Under the pieces are notes generated by a model. That model did no database searches, was not told the origin of the DNA, and saw only the letters and a list, made by a program, of their open reading frames with translations. Shown here in pieces: positions 17,636-26,074 of a stretch of DNA of 64,000 nt; the stretch's first letter is position 1, and each line of letters begins with the position of its first letter. Source of the DNA: Microtetraspora glauca (GTDB lineage Bacteria > Actinomycetota > Actinomycetes > Streptosporangiales > Streptosporangiaceae); NCBI GenBank assembly GCA_001570385.1, contig BBYL01000010.1, positions 310,001 to 374,000 of the forward strand. The letters run 5' to 3'. The translations under genes and the position numbers were made by a program.

Positions 17636-17896
17636 TCAATCACCAGGCGCTGTGTTTCGCCCACTCCGTGTGTCGGATGTGCCGTCCAGATAGGCGATGA
17701 AGGCATCAAGCCGGGCGGTTGCATGCTCTATGTCCTGCTTTGCCACGTTACAGATAGCAAGCAGCCTGTGCGTAAGGCGGGTCCGCTCTTCGAGAGACAC
17801 GTCCAGCGCTCTGACGCGGCGGTGCGCATCGCGCAACCCCCGCGCCAGGCGATCGTCTTCTAGCTGAAACTCGTTCAGACAGTGGTCGGCAGCCAT
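17636..17896 (-). CDS. small helical hypothetical protein overlapping leuD
   Basis: An 86-aa, charged, mostly helical protein ([20 protein letters not shown] at the start, later [20 protein letters not shown]). No family is recognised. The ATG at 17896 overlaps the last 22 nt of leuD in another frame, suggesting translational coupling. Composition is not that of a random GC-rich frame: it has few Arg/Pro runs and a balanced set of acidic, basic and hydrophobic residues in heptad-like spacing. It ends 50 nt before the HU start. Confidence 0.6.
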   Translation of the reverse strand: MAADHCLNEFQLEDDRLARGLRDAHRRVRALDVSLEERTRLTHRLLAICNVAKQDIEHATARLDAFIAYLDGTSDTRSGRNTAPGD

Positions 17897-18462
17897 GGCT
17901 GCCGTCCATTCTCGTACACCGCGATGTCGTCGGCGTGACGCAGGGTCAGCCCGATGTCGTCCAGGCCCTCCATCAGCCGCCAGCGCGTGTAGTCGTCGAT
18001 CTCGAACGACCAGGCGTCGGATCCCAGCCTGACCTCGCGCTCGGCCAGGTCGACCGTGATCTCGACGGCCGGGTCCGCCTCGGCCGCCGCCTGCAGCCCC
18101 TCGACGACGTCGGCGGGGAGGACGACCGGGAGCAGGCCCATCTTCGTGGAGTTGTTGCGGAAGATGTCGCCGAAACGGGCCGCGATCACGACGCGGAAGC
18201 CGTACTGCTGCAGGGCCCATACGGCGTGCTCGCGCGAGGAGCCGGTGCCGAAGTCAGGACCCGACAGCAGGATCGAGGCGCCCTCGTAGGCCGGGTTGTT
18301 CAGGATGAAGGACGGGTCCTCACGCCATGCGGAGAACAACCCGTTCTCGAAGCCGGTACGGCTGACCTGCTTGAGCCAGACGGCCGGGATGATCTGGTCG
18401 GTGTCGACGTTGCTGCGGCGCAGGGGGACGGCCCTGCCGGTGTGCGTGGTGAAGGCATCCAT
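17875..18462 (-). CDS. leuD: 3-isopropylmalate dehydratase small subunit
   Basis: A 195-aa swivelling-domain subunit that pairs with LeuC to isomerise 2-isopropylmalate to 3-isopropylmalate in leucine synthesis. Motifs: [21 protein letters not shown] near the N-terminus and [21 protein letters not shown] in the middle. The ATG at 18462 has AAGGAAG 7 nt upstream and lies 23 nt after the leuC stop, so leuCD is an operon. Expression should follow the promoter and NdgR-type operator in front of leuC. Confidence 0.97.
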   Translation of the reverse strand: MDAFTTHTGRAVPLRRSNVDTDQIIPAVWLKQVSRTGFENGLFSAWREDPSFILNNPAYEGASILLSGPDFGTGSSREHAVWALQQYGFRVVIAARFGDIFRNNSTKMGLLPVVLPADVVEGLQAAAEADPAVEITVDLAEREVRLGSDAWSFEIDDYTRWRLMEGLDDIGLTLRHADDIAVYENGRQPWLPTTV

Positions 18463-18485
18463 CGGTGTTCTTCCTTGAACAGGGC

Positions 18486-19874
18486 CTAGGCCAGGTCTGC
18501 GGGAGCGGTCAGCTTGCCGGTGACGGCGGTCGCGGCGGCGACCTGCGGGGACACCAGGTGGGTGCGGCCCCCCTTGCCCTGACGGCCCTCGAAGTTGCGG
18601 TTGGAGGTGGAGGCGCTGCGCTCGCCCGGCTTCAGCGTGTCGGGGTTCATGCCGAGGCACATGGAACAGCCGGCCTCGCGCCACTCGGCCCCGGCGTCCT
18701 TGAACACCTGGTCCAGGCCCTCCTCCTCGGCGGCCTTCTTGACCAGCATCGAGCCGGGCACGATCAGCGTGCGGGTGACGACCTTGCGGCCGCGCAGGAT
18801 GCCGGCGGCGGCGCGCAGGTCCTCCAGCCGGCCGTTGGTGCAGGACCCGACGAAGACGGTGTCCACCTGGATCTCGTTCAGCGGGGTTCCGGCGCTCAGG
18901 CCCATGTACTCCAGGGCGCGCTCGGCGGCCGACCGCTCGATCGGGTCGGTGAACTGCTCCGGCGCGGGTACGGCGGAGCCCAGCGGAGCGCCCTGGCCCG
19001 GGTTCGTGCCCCAGGTGACGAACGGCGTCAGCGTCGCGGCGTCGATCTCCACGACCCGGTCGAACTCGGCGTCGTCGTCGGTGCGCAGGCTCTTCCAGTA
19101 CTCGACGGCCTCATCCCAGGCGGCGCCGGACGGCGCGTGGGGACGGCCCTTGAGGTAGGCGAACGTGGTCTCGTCCGGCGCGATCATGCCGGCGCGGGCG
19201 CCCGCCTCGATCGACATGTTGCACACGGTCATCCGGCCCTCCATGGAGAGGTTGCGGATGGCCTCGCCGCGGTACTCCACGATGTACCCCTGGCCGCCGC
19301 CGGTGCCGATCTTGGCGATGATGGCGAGGATCAGGTCCTTGGCGGTGACCCCGACCGGCAGGTCGCCCTTGACCTCGATGGCCATGGTCTTGGGCCGGTA
19401 GGCGGGCAGCGTCTGGGTGGCCAGCACGTGCTCCACCTCGGAGGTGCCGATGCCGAACGCGATGCCGCCGAAGGCGCCGTGCGTGGACGTGTGCGAGTCA
19501 CCGCAGACGATCGTCATGCCGGGCTGCGTCAGGCCGAACTGCGGGCCGATGATGTGCACCACGCCCTGACCGGCGTCGCCCATGGGGTGCAGCCGGACGC
19601 CGAACTCGGCGGCGTTCTTGCGCAGCGTCTCGACCTGGGTGCGCGACACCGGGTCGGAGATGGGGCCGAGTACGGTCGGGACGTTGTGGTCCTCGGTCGC
19701 GATGGTGAGGTCGGGCCGCCGGACCGGCCGGCCGGCGAGACGCAGGCCGTCGAACGCCTGCGGGCTGGTCACCTCGTGGACGAGGTGGAGATCGATGTAC
19801 AGCAGGTCCGGCTCGCCGTCGGCGCGACGCACGACGTGCTGCTCCCAGACTTTCTCGGCCAGTGTGCGACCCAT
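18486..19874 (-). CDS. leuC: 3-isopropylmalate dehydratase large subunit
   Basis: A 462-aa aconitase-family subunit. The [4Fe-4S] cluster cysteines are visible in VGSCTNGR (near residue 345) and GCSMCLGMN (about 60 residues later). [19 protein letters not shown] and ATEDHNVPT are the family N-terminal motifs. The protein is full length. AAGGAGG lies 10 nt before the ATG. Upstream, at 19910-19926, is the inverted repeat GTCTC-N7-GAGAC shared with ndgR, cimA and ilvB, supporting NdgR control of leuCD. Confidence 0.97.
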   Translation of the reverse strand: MGRTLAEKVWEQHVVRRADGEPDLLYIDLHLVHEVTSPQAFDGLRLAGRPVRRPDLTIATEDHNVPTVLGPISDPVSRTQVETLRKNAAEFGVRLHPMGDAGQGVVHIIGPQFGLTQPGMTIVCGDSHTSTHGAFGGIAFGIGTSEVEHVLATQTLPAYRPKTMAIEVKGDLPVGVTAKDLILAIIAKIGTGGGQGYIVEYRGEAIRNLSMEGRMTVCNMSIEAGARAGMIAPDETTFAYLKGRPHAPSGAAWDEAVEYWKSLRTDDDAEFDRVVEIDAATLTPFVTWGTNPGQGAPLGSAVPAPEQFTDPIERSAAERALEYMGLSAGTPLNEIQVDTVFVGSCTNGRLEDLRAAAGILRGRKVVTRTLIVPGSMLVKKAAEEEGLDQVFKDAGAEWREAGCSMCLGMNPDTLKPGERSASTSNRNFEGRQGKGGRTHLVSPQVAAATAVTGKLTAPADLA

Positions 19875-19909
19875 GGTTGTGACGCCTCCTTGCGTTTCGA
19901 CCTCCCGAC

Positions 19910-19955
19910 GTCTCTCATCATGAGACGGAAATATCGGGATATGGACAACTCTAGC
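19910..19955. promoter_or_regulatory. leuC upstream operator inside a 46-bp duplicate of the ndgR promoter
   Basis: The repeat GTCTC-N7-GAGAC at 19910-19926 lies 36 nt ahead of leuC. The whole 46-nt segment matches 19981-20026 at 39 of 46 positions, including a copy of the first five ndgR codons (ATGGACAACTCTAGC). It is therefore a duplicated ndgR promoter region, read from its back side by leuC. Confidence 0.75.
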
Positions 19956-19976
19956 TGGTAATCCGGACCATTGTGT

Positions 19977-20011
19977 TTGCGTCTCGGATCGCGAGACGGC
20001 AGTATCGGGGT
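19977..20011 (+). promoter_or_regulatory. ndgR promoter with autoregulatory operator
   Basis: A -35-like TTGCGT (19977-19982), a 17-nt spacer and a -10-like CAGTAT (20000-20005) end 6 nt before the ATG at 20012. The inverted repeat CGTCTC-N7-GAGACG (19980-19998) fills the spacer, a position that would block RNA polymerase. No ribosome site is present, so a leaderless mRNA is likely. Confidence 0.65.
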
Positions 20012-20728
20012 ATGGACAACTCTAGCGGAGTCGGAGTGCTCGACAAGGCCGTTCTCGTACTCAACGCCCTGGAAGCGGGGCCTGCTTCCCTGGCCCAGCT
20101 CGTCCAGGCGACCGGCCTCGCCCGGCCGACGGCCCACCGGTTGGCCGTCGCCCTTGAGCACCACCGCATCGTCTCCCGCGACACCCAGGGTCGCTTCGTT
20201 CTGGGCCCCCGGCTGTCGGAGTTGTCCACGGCCGCCGGCGAGGACCGGCTGCTCGCCGTCGCCGGCCCGGTCCTGACCCACCTCCGCGATCTCACCGGGG
20301 AGAGCGCGCAGCTCTACCGGCGCCAGGGTGACGAGCGGGTCTGCGTCGCGGCCGCGGAGCGCGCGAGCGGCCTGCGCGACACCGTTCCCGTCGGCTCCGC
20401 GCTGCCCATGATCGCCGGATCGGCCGCGCAGATCCTGCTCGCCTGGGAGGAGCCCGACCGGCTCCACCGCGGCCTGCGCGGCGCGAAGTTCACCGCCGCC
20501 ACGCTCGCGAGCGTACGCAGGAGGGGATGGGCGCACAGCGTCGGCGAACGCGAGCAGGGAGTGGCGAGCGTCTCCGCGCCCATCCGGGGCGCGGGCGGCA
20601 AGGTAATCGCGGCGGTGTCCGTCTCCGGGCCGATCGAGCGGCTCACCCGCACGCCGGGCCGCATGCACGCCGCCCCCGTCGTGGCCGCCGCCGAACGGAT
20701 CACCGAGGCGATGCGGCGCGCTAACTGA
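20012..20728 (+). CDS. ndgR: IclR-family regulator NdgR (amino-acid biosynthesis)
   Basis: A 238-aa IclR protein starting [20 protein letters not shown]. The winged helix is [22 protein letters not shown], followed by the C-terminal effector domain ([33 protein letters not shown]). The near-identical family in Streptomyces is NdgR, which controls leuCD and other amino-acid genes and sits divergently from leuC, exactly as here. The first five codons and promoter are duplicated just upstream. A longer frame to 19973 crosses the operator and is not used. Its target sites in this window are probably the GTCTC-N7-GAGAC repeats. Confidence 0.93.
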   Translation: MDNSSGVGVLDKAVLVLNALEAGPASLAQLVQATGLARPTAHRLAVALEHHRIVSRDTQGRFVLGPRLSELSTAAGEDRLLAVAGPVLTHLRDLTGESAQLYRRQGDERVCVAAAERASGLRDTVPVGSALPMIAGSAAQILLAWEEPDRLHRGLRGAKFTAATLASVRRRGWAHSVGEREQGVASVSAPIRGAGGKVIAAVSVSGPIERLTRTPGRMHAAPVVAAAERITEAMRRAN

Positions 20729-20752
20729 TTAGAGAGCATGCCCGGTTAGCCC

Positions 20753-20764
20753 TAGGCTGGCGGG
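20753..20764 (+). promoter_or_regulatory. -10 element for a probable leaderless mRNA
   Basis: TAGGCT at 20753-20758 lies 6 nt before the GTG start at 20765. No ribosome site is present. The -35 region (TTAGAG at 20729-20734, 18-nt spacer) is weak. Confidence 0.45.
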
Positions 20765-22465
20765 GTGACAGACCGCATTGAGGCAGCCGCCGCTGAACTG
20801 CGTCCACTGCTCCAGGAGTTCATCCTCTGGGCTCCCGCCAACGCTCCCGGCAGCGATCCCGACCTGGTGGGCCCGGCCGTTCTGTGGCATCGCCTGGATG
20901 CCCGCGACGACGCGGGGTTGTGGAAGGCGGGCGACCTGCGCACCATCCTGCTGGAACGCATCCCGCAGGTCGTCGAGGATCCCGACGAGGCCGCCGACGG
21001 CATGGTCCCCGCCCTGCGGTCCTACCTGACGTTCCTGTCCGAGACGGGTCGGCTGGTGAAGGGCTCCGCCTCGCTCGACGCCCTCCTCGCCGAGCTCGAC
21101 GAGATCGAGGACGACTTCGTCGAGACGATGGAGGACGCCATCGCCGAGCGCGACTGGGACGAGGAGGAGGACGAGTTCGAGGACGACGAGGACGAGAGCC
21201 TCGGCGACTTCGAGCCCTTCGCCGACGAGATCGCCGACCTCCCCACGATCCGGTTGCGTCCGGACTCCGAGCTCGCGGCGGCGGCTCGCGCGGTCCCGCT
21301 CATCACGCAGGCCCGCGATCTCGCGGGGTGGGTGGGCTCCGGCCGCAAGGTCGGCGAGGAGACCCTTCTCACCGAGGAGGAGGTCAAGGAGGCGGTGCGT
21401 ACCGTCGGCCTGAGCGACGCGCAGGCCCTCTGGAACCTCTGGAACCTCGCCATCGACCTGGAGTTCATCGCCCCGGACGGGGACGACACGGTCAGCGTCG
21501 ACGCCGACACCGCCGCCTGGCCGTTCGAGGACGACGAGGACGTCCTCGACGCCTGGATGCTCGGTCTCCACTCGGTCGACTACGGCGACCCCGAGCTGGA
21601 CGACGACGATCTGACGCTGGCGCTGTCCGGGCTGACCCGGGCGCTCCTGGTCCGGGTCCTGATCAACGGCGGCTCGCGCTCGATCACCGAGCTGCGCGAG
21701 GAGCTGGCCGAGGCGGCGACCGAGTACGACGACCTCGGCCCTGACGCGTGGGCCGCCGCCGGCGACCCGCTCGCGCCTGTGATCGCGTGGTTGACCGGCT
21801 ACGGCATGGTCGCCGTGGAAGGCGACGAGGTGCGCCTCACGCCCCTCGGCACCGAAGGCGTGGTCCACCTCGTGGACGACGCGGACATCGACATCGACGC
21901 CCGGCCCGCCATCGACGCGATGACCGCGATCGACCTGCTGTCGCTGAGCGCCGACCTGCCCGAGGAGGAGGCGGACGCCGAGTTCGCCGCGTGGCTCGGC
22001 CTGCGCGACCCCGCCCGGGCGGCCACCGAACTGCTCGCCGCCGCCGCGGAGGACGAGGCCGACGCCCTGGTCCGGGTCCAGGCGGCCAGCCTGGTCGGGG
22101 CCCTCGGCGAGGTGGCCGTACCCGCCTGGACCGAGGCGCTCGAGGAGCCCTCCCTCCGGCCGTACGCGGCGACGCACCTGACCCAGCTCGACGTCGAGGA
22201 CGCACCGGAGCCCACTCAGGCGGACACGCACTGGCTCATTCTCGACATGTGGACGATCTCGGCCGGGCTCGGCCGGGCGGAGTTCGTCAGCAGCCTGCAC
22301 GACATCGGCCCCGCCCAGCAGATCATCGGCCTGCTCGACGTGATCTGGAAGGTTCCTCACCCGCACCTGGAGGAGCTGCTCGAGGCGGTCGGTGACGCCC
22401 ATCCGGACAAGCAGGTGGGTAAGGCGGCCAAACGGGCGCTCTTCAAGGCCCGATCGCGCCGCTGA
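20765..22465 (+). CDS. acidic 566-aa protein of unknown function
   Basis: I do not recognise this protein. It is strongly acidic, with a Glu/Asp-rich linker at about residues 110-160 (EEEDEFEDDEDESLGDFEPF). An alpha-helical N-terminal domain starts MTDRIEAAAAELRPLLQEFI. A middle region contains short winged-helix-like segments (LTEEEVKEAVRTVGLSDAQAL and SITELREELAEAATEYDDLG). The C-terminal part looks like HEAT-type helical repeats (ALVRVQAASLVGALGEVAVP). There is no signal peptide or membrane segment, so it is cytoplasmic. The start GTG has no ribosome site but has a TAGGCT element 6 nt upstream. It follows ndgR by 36 nt and ends in a strong terminator. Confidence 0.75.
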   Translation: MTDRIEAAAAELRPLLQEFILWAPANAPGSDPDLVGPAVLWHRLDARDDAGLWKAGDLRTILLERIPQVVEDPDEAADGMVPALRSYLTFLSETGRLVKGSASLDALLAELDEIEDDFVETMEDAIAERDWDEEEDEFEDDEDESLGDFEPFADEIADLPTIRLRPDSELAAAARAVPLITQARDLAGWVGSGRKVGEETLLTEEEVKEAVRTVGLSDAQALWNLWNLAIDLEFIAPDGDDTVSVDADTAAWPFEDDEDVLDAWMLGLHSVDYGDPELDDDDLTLALSGLTRALLVRVLINGGSRSITELREELAEAATEYDDLGPDAWAAAGDPLAPVIAWLTGYGMVAVEGDEVRLTPLGTEGVVHLVDDADIDIDARPAIDAMTAIDLLSLSADLPEEEADAEFAAWLGLRDPARAATELLAAAAEDEADALVRVQAASLVGALGEVAVPAWTEALEEPSLRPYAATHLTQLDVEDAPEPTQADTHWLILDMWTISAGLGRAEFVSSLHDIGPAQQIIGLLDVIWKVPHPHLEELLEAVGDAHPDKQVGKAAKRALFKARSRR

Positions 22466-22504
22466 GAACGTCCGGCGGACGCGGCACGCTCGTCACCGGA
22501 ACTC

Positions 22505-22545
22505 ACAGGGGACACGCCCGACCGGGCGTGTCCCCTGTTTCGTTG
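22505..22545 (+). terminator. strong intrinsic terminator after the acidic protein gene
   Basis: A perfect 15-bp stem (ACAGGGGACACGCCC at 22505-22519, complement at 22524-22538) has a 4-nt loop. It is followed by TTTCGTTGTTTCGTTG. It could also act weakly for the convergent thioesterase gene. Confidence 0.9.
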
Positions 22546-22588
22546 TTTCGTTGTTCCGTGCGGAAGTGCGCGCTCCCGTCGCCTGGAG

Positions 22589-23089
22589 CTACCGGCGCAT
22601 CGAGAAGACGGCGCAGGTCGTGGTGCCGTGCGCGTACAGCTTGTCGTCGTCCGCCCCGACGAGGCGCGCCTCGGCCGTCGCGACCGTCCTGCCCACGTGT
22701 ACGGCTTTGGCCTCGCATCGCAGGGCGCCGGTGTGCGCGAAGGCCGGACGCACCATGTGCACGTTCAACTGGGTCGTGGTGTATCCCACACCGGCGGGCA
22801 ACATGGTCATGACCGCACACCCGAGCGCCGAGTCGAGCAGGGTCGCGAAATAGCCCCCGTGCACGGAACCCATCGGGTTGTACTGATGCTCGCCCGTCTC
22901 CCCTTCGAAGATCGCGACTCCCGGCTCGACCTTCAGCATCGTGAAGCCCAAGGTGCCGGCGATCGGCGGAGCGGCGATCACACCGTTGAGCATGGCCTGG
23001 AGGAATTCGAGCCCGCTCAGCTCCGCGACCTCCCCCGGCAGAGTGGCGGGAGCCCAGCTGTGCGTGCGCGAGCGCAGTGTCGACATCAT
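22589..23089 (-). CDS. PaaI-type hotdog-fold thioesterase
   Basis: A 166-aa hotdog protein. The family motif is GSVHGGYFATLLDSALGCAV, preceded by EHQYNPM and followed by LNVHMVRPAF. These enzymes hydrolyse small acyl-CoA thioesters, and the exact substrate is not known. I use ATG 23089 (MMSTLRSRTHSWAP); 23086 is equally possible. No ribosome site is visible. CAAAAT lies 7 nt upstream, another possible leaderless arrangement. It is convergent with the acidic protein gene. Confidence 0.85.
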   Translation of the reverse strand: MMSTLRSRTHSWAPATLPGEVAELSGLEFLQAMLNGVIAAPPIAGTLGFTMLKVEPGVAIFEGETGEHQYNPMGSVHGGYFATLLDSALGCAVMTMLPAGVGYTTTQLNVHMVRPAFAHTGALRCEAKAVHVGRTVATAEARLVGADDDKLYAHGTTTCAVFSMRR

Positions 23090-23459
23090 GAGTATGATTT
23101 TGGAACTCAGATGGCGTCCGGCGCAAGTCGCGGACGCCGGTCGAACCCGAGCACGCTCGCCACCGACTCGGCGAAGCTCCGCCCGGGCCCGGCAGCCCCT
23201 TCCCGAGGGGTGGAAGCCGTCGGGGCCGGCGCGAGCGTCGGCGGTCGCGCGAGCCGGAGCGACCGTTCCGCTCATGGCGTCACCGTTCCGCCACCCACCG
23301 GCCCTCTCCGGCAGCGGTCGGCGGATCGGACGTCCGGCTCGGCCGGGCGACACGAAGATCCACATGCCCGCACTAGATAGTGACGCTCTCCAATCGCTGG
23401 ATAGCGGCACTCCCCCATCAATGCCCGTACGGCGATCCGCGTGAGGGATTCATCACATG
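23090..23459. other. 370-nt intergenic stretch without a recognisable gene
   Basis: Frames open here are Arg/Pro-rich shadows with no start context. No repeat, hairpin or conserved motif stands out. It separates the thioesterase from the tRNA terminator. Confidence 0.5.
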
Positions 23460-23490
23460 AAAAAAACCCCCGGAACCGAAGTTCCGAGGG
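23460..23490 (-). terminator. terminator of the tRNA cluster
   Basis: On the minus strand a 10-bp stem with one mismatch is closed by a TTCG tetraloop (CCCTCGGAAC-TTCG-GTTCCGGGGG). It is followed by six Ts. It starts 10 nt after the last tRNA. Confidence 0.9.
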
Positions 23491-23500
23491 TGAGAAAAAG

Positions 23501-23573
23501 TAGTCCCGAGCGGATTCGAACCGCCGTTACCGCCTTGAGAGGGCGGCGTCCTAGGCCACTAGACGACGGGACC
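23501..23573 (-). tRNA. tRNA-Glu (CTC), distal copy
   Basis: A 73-nt cloverleaf: acceptor GGTCCCG paired with CGGGACT, D-arm GTC/GAC, anticodon loop CTCTCAA inside stem CCGCC/GGCGG, T-arm with GGTTCGAATCC. The anticodon CTC reads GAG. CCA is not encoded. It differs from the other copy at two positions. Confidence 0.95.
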
Positions 23574-23588
23574 TCGCAGTGTGTGTGG

Positions 23589-23661
23589 TAGTCCCGAGCG
23601 GATTCGAACCGCCGCTACCGCCTTGAGAGGGCGGCGTCCTGGGCCACTAGACGACGGGACC
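23589..23661 (-). tRNA. tRNA-Glu (CTC), proximal copy
   Basis: A 73-nt cloverleaf with the same anticodon loop CTCTCAA; the two differences from the other copy are in the D-loop and variable region. Its 5' leader (CGCAGTGTGT in RNA sense) and 3' trailer (ACACACTGCG) are perfectly complementary, extending the acceptor stem of the precursor. Confidence 0.95.
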
Positions 23662-23725
23662 GTACACACTGCGATCGGAGCCGGGGGGAACCCGAATCCG
23701 TAGCATCTCCCCGAGAGGGATGCAG

Positions 23726-23797
23726 CTGGGGTACCAGGACTCGAACCTAGACTAACTGAACCAGAATCAGTCGTGCTGCCAATTACACCATACCCCA
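23726..23797 (-). tRNA. tRNA-Gln (CTG)
   Basis: A 72-nt cloverleaf: acceptor TGGGGTA/TACCCCA, anticodon stem ACTGA/TCAGT around loop TTCTGGT (anticodon CTG, reads CAG), T-arm GGTTCGAGTCC. CCA is not encoded. It is first in the three-tRNA transcript. Confidence 0.95.
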
Positions 23798-23837
23798 TCG
23801 TCTCGCTCGCCCCTTGGGGCTCGCTCGCGACTCCGAA

Positions 23838-23867
23838 AGAATAGCCCAGCTTGGAGCCCACTACCAA
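23838..23867 (-). promoter_or_regulatory. promoter of the tRNA cluster
   Basis: On the minus strand, TTGGTA and TATTCT are separated by 18 nt, about 40 nt upstream of tRNA-Gln. This is the only good sigma-70-type pair between the tRNAs and the divergent peptidase gene. Confidence 0.55.
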
Positions 23868-23965
23868 AACGATTGCGGCGTGGCTCCTCAACAAAGGTCA
23901 GGCGCCTCCTTGTGCGAGTCTGAGAAGAGCCATCAGCACACAGCAGCAGTGAGGAGCAGCCCCCG

Positions 23966-25948
23966 ATGACCCAGGCGGCGGCCAACCCGTTTCTGAGCCC
24001 CAGTTCCCTGCCGTACCGACTGCCTCCGTTCCACGAGATCACGGAGGAGCACTACGCGCCGGCGTTCGAGCAGGGGATGGCCGAGCATCTCGCCGAGATC
24101 GCGGTGATCGCGGACAATCCCGAGCCGCCGACCTTCGAGAACACCATCGAGGCTCTGGAGCGTTCCGGCGGGCTGCTCGACCGGGTGTCGACGGTCTTCT
24201 TCAACCAGGCCTCCTCCGACACCACACCGGGCGTCCAGGAGATCCAGAAGGACGTCACGCCCAAGCTGTCCAAGCACAGCGACGCGATCCACCTGAACGC
24301 CCGGCTGTTCGCCCGCATCCGGGCCGTCCAGGCCGCGGACGAGGCCGAGCAGTGGCTCCTCGACCGCTATCTCACCGACTTCACGCGGGCGGGAGCCGTA
24401 CTCGGTGAAGAGGACCAGGCACGGCTCAGGGAGCTCAACGAGGAGCTGTCCACGCTGGCGACCACGTTCCAGCAGAACCTGCTCGCCGACACCAACGCGC
24501 GGGCGATCACCGTCGACGACGTCGCCGAACTCGACGGCCTGTCGCCGGACGCCGTCCAGGGCCTCCACGAGACGGCCAAGGAGCGTGGCCTGGACGCGGG
24601 ATACCTCATCACCCTCGTCCTGCCCACCGGCCAGCCCGCGCTCGCCGAGCTCACCCACCGGGCGCTGCGCGAGCGGATCCACAAGGCGTCCACCGGACGC
24701 GGAGCCGACAACGCCGAACTGATCACCCGCATCGCGCGGCTGCGCGAGGAGCGGGCCAGGCTGCTCGGGTACGCGAACCACGCCGAGTACGTCCTGGCGG
24801 ACCAGACGGCCGGGACCACCCAGGCGGTCGCCGAGATGCTCGACCGGCTCGTCCCGCCCGCCGTGGCCAACGCCCGCAAGGAGCAGAGCGACCTCGAGGA
24901 GATCGCCGGACACGCGATCCAGCCGTGGGACTGGTCCTTCTACGCCGAGAAGGTATGCAAGGCGCGGTACGACATCGACAGCGCCCAGATGCGCCCCTAT
25001 TTCGAACTGAACAGCGTCCTGTCGCGCGGCGTGTTCTACGCGGCGCAGCGGTTGTACGGGATCACCTTCCGCGAGCGGGAGGACCTGCAGGGATATCACC
25101 CCGATGTCCGCGTCTTCGAGGTGTTCAACGAGGACGGTTCGCCCCTGGGCCTGTTCCTCGGCGACTTCTTCGCCCGTGCTTCCAAGCGCGGCGGAGCGTG
25201 GATGAACCACCTGGTCAAGCAGTCGGCCCTCGAAGGCACCCGGCCCGTCGTGGTGAACAACCTCAACATCGTCAAGGGTGAGCCGACCCTGCTGACCTTC
25301 GACGAGGTCAACACGATGTTCCACGAGTTCGGGCACGCCCTGCACGGCCTGTTCTCCGACGTCCGCTTCCCCCGGTTCTCCGGTACGGCGGTGCCGAGGG
25401 ACTTCGTCGAGTACCCCTCGCAGGTCAATGAGATGTGGGCGACCGACCCGGAGATCCTCGCCAACTACGCCAAGCACTACGAGACCGGCGAGCCCATGCC
25501 GCGGGAGCTCGTGGACCGGATGCTGGAGTCGCAGAAGTTCAACCAGGGCTTCGCGACGGTCGAGTACCTGGCCGCGACCCTGCTGGACTGGGCCTGGCAC
25601 ACCGCCTACACCGGCGGCGACGCCGAGGCGTTCGAGGCCGAGGCCCTGCGGAACGCGGGCGTGGACCTGCCCGCGGTGCCGCCGCGCTACCGCAGCACCT
25701 ACTTCGCGCACATCTGGTCGAGCGGCTACAGCGCGGGTTACTACTCCTACATCTGGAGCGAGGTCCTCGACGCGGACACGGTCGAGTGGTTCAAGGAGAA
25801 CGGCGGCCTGCGCAGGGAGAACGGCGACCGGTTCCGGCAGCGGCTGCTGTCCAAGGGCGGGAGCGTGGACGCGCTGACGGCGTTCCGCGACTTCCGGGGG
25901 CGCGATCCGCGGATCGAGCCGCTCCTCACCCGGCGCGGTCTTCTCTGA
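23966..25948 (+). CDS. M3-family metallopeptidase (peptidyl-dipeptidase Dcp / oligopeptidase A type)
   Basis: A 660-aa cytoplasmic zinc peptidase that degrades short peptides. The catalytic motif is HEFGH at residues 453-457, with the third zinc ligand Glu in the downstream segment VEYPSQVNEMW. The substrate-binding tail IWSSGYSAGYYSYIWSEVLDAD is the Dcp signature. The N-terminal helical half is complete (YRLPPFHEITEEHYAPAFEQ). No signal peptide. GAGGAG lies about 11 nt before the ATG. It is monocistronic, divergent from the tRNA cluster and followed by a convergent hairpin. Confidence 0.93.
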   Translation: MTQAAANPFLSPSSLPYRLPPFHEITEEHYAPAFEQGMAEHLAEIAVIADNPEPPTFENTIEALERSGGLLDRVSTVFFNQASSDTTPGVQEIQKDVTPKLSKHSDAIHLNARLFARIRAVQAADEAEQWLLDRYLTDFTRAGAVLGEEDQARLRELNEELSTLATTFQQNLLADTNARAITVDDVAELDGLSPDAVQGLHETAKERGLDAGYLITLVLPTGQPALAELTHRALRERIHKASTGRGADNAELITRIARLREERARLLGYANHAEYVLADQTAGTTQAVAEMLDRLVPPAVANARKEQSDLEEIAGHAIQPWDWSFYAEKVCKARYDIDSAQMRPYFELNSVLSRGVFYAAQRLYGITFREREDLQGYHPDVRVFEVFNEDGSPLGLFLGDFFARASKRGGAWMNHLVKQSALEGTRPVVVNNLNIVKGEPTLLTFDEVNTMFHEFGHALHGLFSDVRFPRFSGTAVPRDFVEYPSQVNEMWATDPEILANYAKHYETGEPMPRELVDRMLESQKFNQGFATVEYLAATLLDWAWHTAYTGGDAEAFEAEALRNAGVDLPAVPPRYRSTYFAHIWSSGYSAGYYSYIWSEVLDADTVEWFKENGGLRRENGDRFRQRLLSKGGSVDALTAFRDFRGRDPRIEPLLTRRGLL

Positions 25949-25996
25949 CACCGTCCTGATCACGCGGGGGCTCGCGGACCTGCCACGCCGCGAGCA

Positions 25997-26046
25997 TCCG
26001 TCTGCAGGCCTGCCCGCCGATGAGTGCGGACAGGCCGGCAGACGGA
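25997..26046. terminator. bidirectional hairpin between the M3 peptidase and padR
   Basis: Arms TCCGTCTGC (25997-26005) and GGCCTG (26007-26012) pair with CAGGCC (26031-26036) and GCAGACGGA (26038-26046) around one A-G mismatch. It lies between convergent genes and has no T run. Confidence 0.7.
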
Positions 26047-26074
26047 CCCGCGGGCCACGCGAGGGCCGGTCTGC

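Noticed and set aside
20729..22402. A 557-codon minus-strand frame opposite the acidic protein
   Set aside because: Its composition mirrors the Asp/Glu codons of the plus-strand gene, it has no start context and no motif; the plus frame has promoter and terminator.
23501..23797. tRNA cluster as an integration site for a mobile element
   Set aside because: No integrase, no direct repeat of a tRNA 3' end and no change in gene character on either side.
23933..25963. A 676-codon minus-strand frame opposite the M3 peptidase
   Set aside because: The plus strand encodes an intact HEFGH metallopeptidase; the antisense frame shows no recognisable domain.
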